DNA of 64,000 nt from Linnemannia schmuckeri (lineage: Eukaryota > Mortierellomycota > Mortierellomycetes > Mortierellales > Mortierellaceae): contig JANATG010000023.1 of the NCBI GenBank assembly GCA_029449235.1, positions 1 through 64,000 of the forward strand, written 5' to 3'. The translations under genes were made by a program, and so were the position numbers. Below are positions 60,899 through 64,000 of the stretch, in pieces; position 1 is the stretch's first letter; each line of letters starts with the position of its first letter. A model generated the notes under the pieces. The model did not search any database and had not been told where the DNA came from. It saw nothing but the letters and a program-made list of their open reading frames with translations.

Positions 60899-61975
60899 AG
60901 CTTTCTCCGTTGTCCTGTTTGCCTTGTGTCCGTGTCTTGAACCAGGGTTGCTTGCAACGAAGGAAGAGAGACGAATGTAAAGAGTAGATGAGGAACGCGA
61001 CTGTAGTACAAGTTTCAATACGGTTCTATTGAGTACAAAAGAGCAAAGGTGTTCAAAGGCTGCTTAGTGTTGAGGTGAATCAAGCTGTGTTGTGAAATCA
61101 GTTTTGGTTGCTTTCAAGGAGGACCATGGGGCTTATGTGTCGCGGTGTATGACGGCCTGTCAATGAGTTGCACCTGGTTCAAAAGAGGGGACTTACCGTA
61201 CAGGGTAGTTAAAGAGAGGAAGGTCGCCGAGTATTTGTCGAGGGCTGTTGACAGTGAAGACGAAGGTGTGAGTGAGTGAATGAATGAGAAAAGAGTGGAG
61301 CGAAGTATGTGTGTAGGTATGGTTTTTAAAGAAGGAAAGAGAGTGGAGGGGTAGGTGGGTGGGAGGAGAAGGGAAACCGTCAAATAAAAAATGAAAGGCG
61401 GGACAAATGAGAGGGACTGCCCTTCTCAATTAGAAAGATGATGGTTCGTTTGAACAAAAGTCACACACAGCCCTCATGGCACTCATAAGAATGCAATGCA
61501 AATCGGCTTTATTTATCTGATATTTCTCTCGCAATGATATCCGTCATTGTCTGCTTGACATTTCTAGCTGTGGCTCCATTGGCTATGTATGCATACATGC
61601 CTTTGACAGTCTGAAATACAGACTGGCGGGTGCACAGGCACAGGCACAGGCACCTCCCACATCAGATAAAAGCATGGCTCCAAGAAGAAAGGCCCTCACC
61701 TCTTCAATTTGAACCTTGACGAATGTGACTGATAATTAGTATGCAGTACCGCAAAGAACAGAGAAATGAAATTCCAAGCCACCCACAAAACAAATCTTTA
61801 CAGCCTTTGGCACTCTCAAAAAAAAAAAAAAAAAAAAAAAAAAAGAAAGCGAGCACAAACAAAAACAACACTACTCACTGCTGCATAATATCGCCTTCTC
61901 CTTCGCCCCTTCTCGCTCCTTTCTCACATCCTCATCCTCATTCATACATAACACATAACACATACACACACAACA
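60899..61975. other. Divergent region between SDS3 and NOP12
   Basis: About 1.1 kb with both promoters. It contains CAGGCA repeats (61632-61653), a run of 25 or so A (about 61819-61843) and, before the NOP12 start, pyrimidine-rich then ACACA-rich DNA. No gene seen. Confidence 0.45.
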
Positions 61976-63873
61976 ATGTCTTTGACCTCTGCACTTCTCA
62001 AGGGCAAGACCGTCGAGAGCTCCCTCGACTCACTCTTTAAGAACTCTGTACGCCTTTTTTTGCTTTTTATCTATCTGGGCTAACTATATCATACACATTA
62101 ATAGAAAAACCGCTGACCAAACATACCCGCTTCATACCTTCAACTTGTAGGCTGGACCCACTAAGGCTCAGGCACCAATCGCTGCCAAGGTGCGCCAACC
62201 ATATCCAGAAGACTTGACGGATCAACCCAAGAAGAAGACCAAGACTCCAAAGCCCAAAGCCCAGCACGTCCCCAAGAAGAACAAGAACGCCGCCGCTGCA
62301 CAGGAGGAATCCGACAATGACAACGACAACAATTTCGAGGATGACGACGAGGAGGAAGAAAACAGCAATAAGAAAAAGTCAGGAAAGAAGAGCGTCGAGG
62401 AGAAATACGAGGCTAAGGTCGCTGCTGCAACAACAAAGCCCGCTAAGGAGTCCAAAAAGGCCAGGAACGCGCCCAAGGAGACCAAGGACCTGATTGAACA
62501 ACAGACCAAGCACGACTATGGCGAGGATGTCGACATGGAAGAATCCAAGATCGAGGATCTTGTCCACGAGTCCCTGAGAAAGCCTGCCAACAACAAGCGT
62601 AAGGCGGAGACTGAGGCAAAGAAAGCCACAGCATCAACAAAAAAGGCCAAGAAGGCCTCATCAACGACAGACGGTGGCGATTCGGACGATGAGGATGCTT
62701 CACCCGACATCAACAAGGATGGCACCAAAAAGTCGGATGATCCCGAGAGACAGGCTAGGACAGCATTCGTCGGCAATTTGGCAGTGACCTCGATGACTAA
62801 GGGAGACTTCAAGAAGCTCAAGGCTGCTTTTTCTGCCTTTGGACCCGTTGAGTCGATCCGTTTCCGTTCGATTGCCTTCTCAGAGTTGTTGCCCCGCAAA
62901 GTCGCGTTTATCACTGGAAAGTTGCACCCTGAGCGGGATGTCGTGAACGCCTATATTGTCTTCAAGAGCAAGGCATCTGTCGCCAAGGCTGTTGCCGCCA
63001 TGAACGGCCAGCTCTTTTTGAACAAGCACATCCGTGTTGATACTGTCGACGGCGCCAAGGTTAGTCCTCTTTTTTTCTTTTGCAACTCTTTTGTCTCTAT
63101 TCACTCGATATCATATTCTTTTTACTTAGATCAAGCCACTATTGTCTCTTGCTTGCTTCTTTCTATATCTTGCTTGACATTGTGTTCATTTACATCAATT
63201 CACACCTTTCTTTGCTTTTTTATCACTCACATCTCTTTCGCGTTTTTTTACCATCTACTAACCATAACGCCACTTTAAAAATCGACCATAATAGAAACAC
63301 CAACCCAAAAAGAGCGTGTTTGTTGGAAACTTGGCATTCGACGCACAGGAGGAGGATCTCTGGAACTTTTTCAAGGACTCGGGAGACATCGAGAACGTCC
63401 GCATTATCCGTGACCGCAAGACCAACCTCGGCAAGGGCTTCGCTTATGTCACCTTCCAGGACCGCGCCTCGGTGGATGTGGCTCTGAGACTTCATGATAC
63501 CAAGATGGGCACGCGTAAGATGCGTGTGGTCCGCTGCAAGCGTTTGGAGGAGGAGGCCAAGACGGACGGTACCCAGGCTCGCACCAGGACTGCTGTTGCT
63601 GGAGCCAAGGGAGGAGCTGCTGGTGGCAAGAAGGGCAAGGATGGCAAGCCTGTGAGAGCACAGCATGCGCCTATTGTGATGGACGGAGCTGCTAAGCGAT
63701 TGGCGTTCAAGGATCGCAAGACCAAGGAAAAGCATATTTTGATGAAGAAGAAGACCGGTGGTGTTGTTGAGGGCGAGCGTGCGCAGAAGGGAGCCAAGGT
63801 TGATTTGGGGATCAAGAAGGGCAAGGCCAAGGTCAAGGCCAATGTCCCCAAGAAGAAGGTTGTCAAGAAGTAG
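61976..63873 (+). CDS. NOP12: NOP12/RBM34 nucleolar RNA-binding protein
   Basis: Three exons: 61976-62047, 62151-63059, 63295-63873, giving 519 residues. The N-terminus has ESSLDSLFKNSAGP, a pattern seen in Nop12/RBM34, then a long K/E/D-rich stretch. Two RNA-recognition motifs follow: the first begins ARTAFVGNLAVTSM with an extended loop (PVESIRFRSIAFSELLPRK), the second begins SVFVGNLAFDAQEEDLWNFF and contains KGFAYVTFQD (RNP1). The C-terminal 100 residues are lysine-rich (KKGKAKVKANVPKKKVVKK), a nucleolar-targeting style. It acts in 60S ribosomal subunit assembly (5.8S rRNA region). The second intron uses donor GTTAGT and has a clear ACTAACC branch site near 63257. Confidence 0.92.
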
Positions 63874-64000
63874 ATTTTTAGCATCTTTCCTTTTAACAAC
63901 ATCCTTTGCATTTTTTGTTCTTTTTTACACGCGCATAAACACTACTATTTTATTACCAAATCTGGCATCACACACACACATATCATGCATTCCATCAAAG

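Noticed and set aside
1..64000. tRNA, rRNA or a secondary-metabolite or defence cluster
   Set aside because: I scanned for tRNA-like arms and for clustered biosynthetic or nuclease/ATPase genes and saw none. The genes are unrelated housekeeping functions.

Overview
This is a chromosome end from a fungus. Bases 1-905 are a telomeric C-strand array whose main unit is the decamer CCCTAAAAAA (G-strand TTTTTTAGGG), in the orientation expected of a left chromosome end. Gene structure is fungal: many short GT-AG introns of about 70-240 bases, proteins rich in Q, S, T and P tracts, and housekeeping genes such as PRP5, NCR1/NPC1, RAD2, ALG6, DID2, SDS3, NOP12 and a NUM1/ApsA-type cortical anchor. Two genes look like families better known from animals: a C1orf109/AIRIM-like protein and a protein ending in a SARA/endofin-like region. 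Together with the intron density and low-complexity style, this suggests an early-diverging fungus, most likely Mucoromycota (Mortierellomycotina). That placement is an inference.

Layout. 1-905: telomere. 905-3896: AT-rich subtelomere without an intact gene, holding weak scraps of a retrotransposon-type integrase. 3899-5619: a Tc1/mariner-like DNA transposon with well preserved inverted ends and a TA duplication but a frameshifted transposase. 6206-12124 (-): a large arrestin-like adaptor. 14027-15340 (+): an unrecognised low-complexity protein with a hydrophobic end. 15945-17726 (+): a VTT/TMEM64-type membrane protein. 17825-22609 (-): RAD2/XPG nuclease. 23073-23855 (+): C1orf109-like protein. 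24400-26490 (+): a decayed leucine-rich-repeat gene. 26562-31031 (-): NPC1-type sterol transporter. 31497-32834 (-): a decayed METTL24-type methyltransferase-domain gene. 33553-38095 (+): PRP5/DDX46 helicase. 38312-39892 (-): PEX20-like peroxin. 43023-49824 (+): NUM1/ApsA-like protein with a long KIVEV repeat and a PH domain. 50460-52091 (+): SARA-C-terminus-like protein. 52368-54639 (+): ALG6. 54921-56210 (-): DID2/CHMP1. 57623-60898 (-): SDS3. 61976-63873 (+): NOP12/RBM34.

The genes do not form an operon or an obvious cluster. They are unrelated housekeeping functions: RNA processing (PRP5, NOP12), membrane and sterol traffic (arrestin, VTT, NPC1, DID2, SARA-like), peroxisome import (PEX20-like), N-glycosylation (ALG6), chromatin (SDS3), repair (RAD2) and cell cortex (NUM1-like). 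Exon boundaries were read by eye from GT-AG sites. For every spliced gene reported here the chosen exons sum to a multiple of three and keep conserved motifs in frame. I see no CRISPR, rRNA or tRNA gene. The most unusual items are the TTTTTTAGGG telomere, the 16- and 20-base coding exons of DID2, the SARA-like and C1orf109-like proteins in a fungus, and two coding-length pseudogenes.
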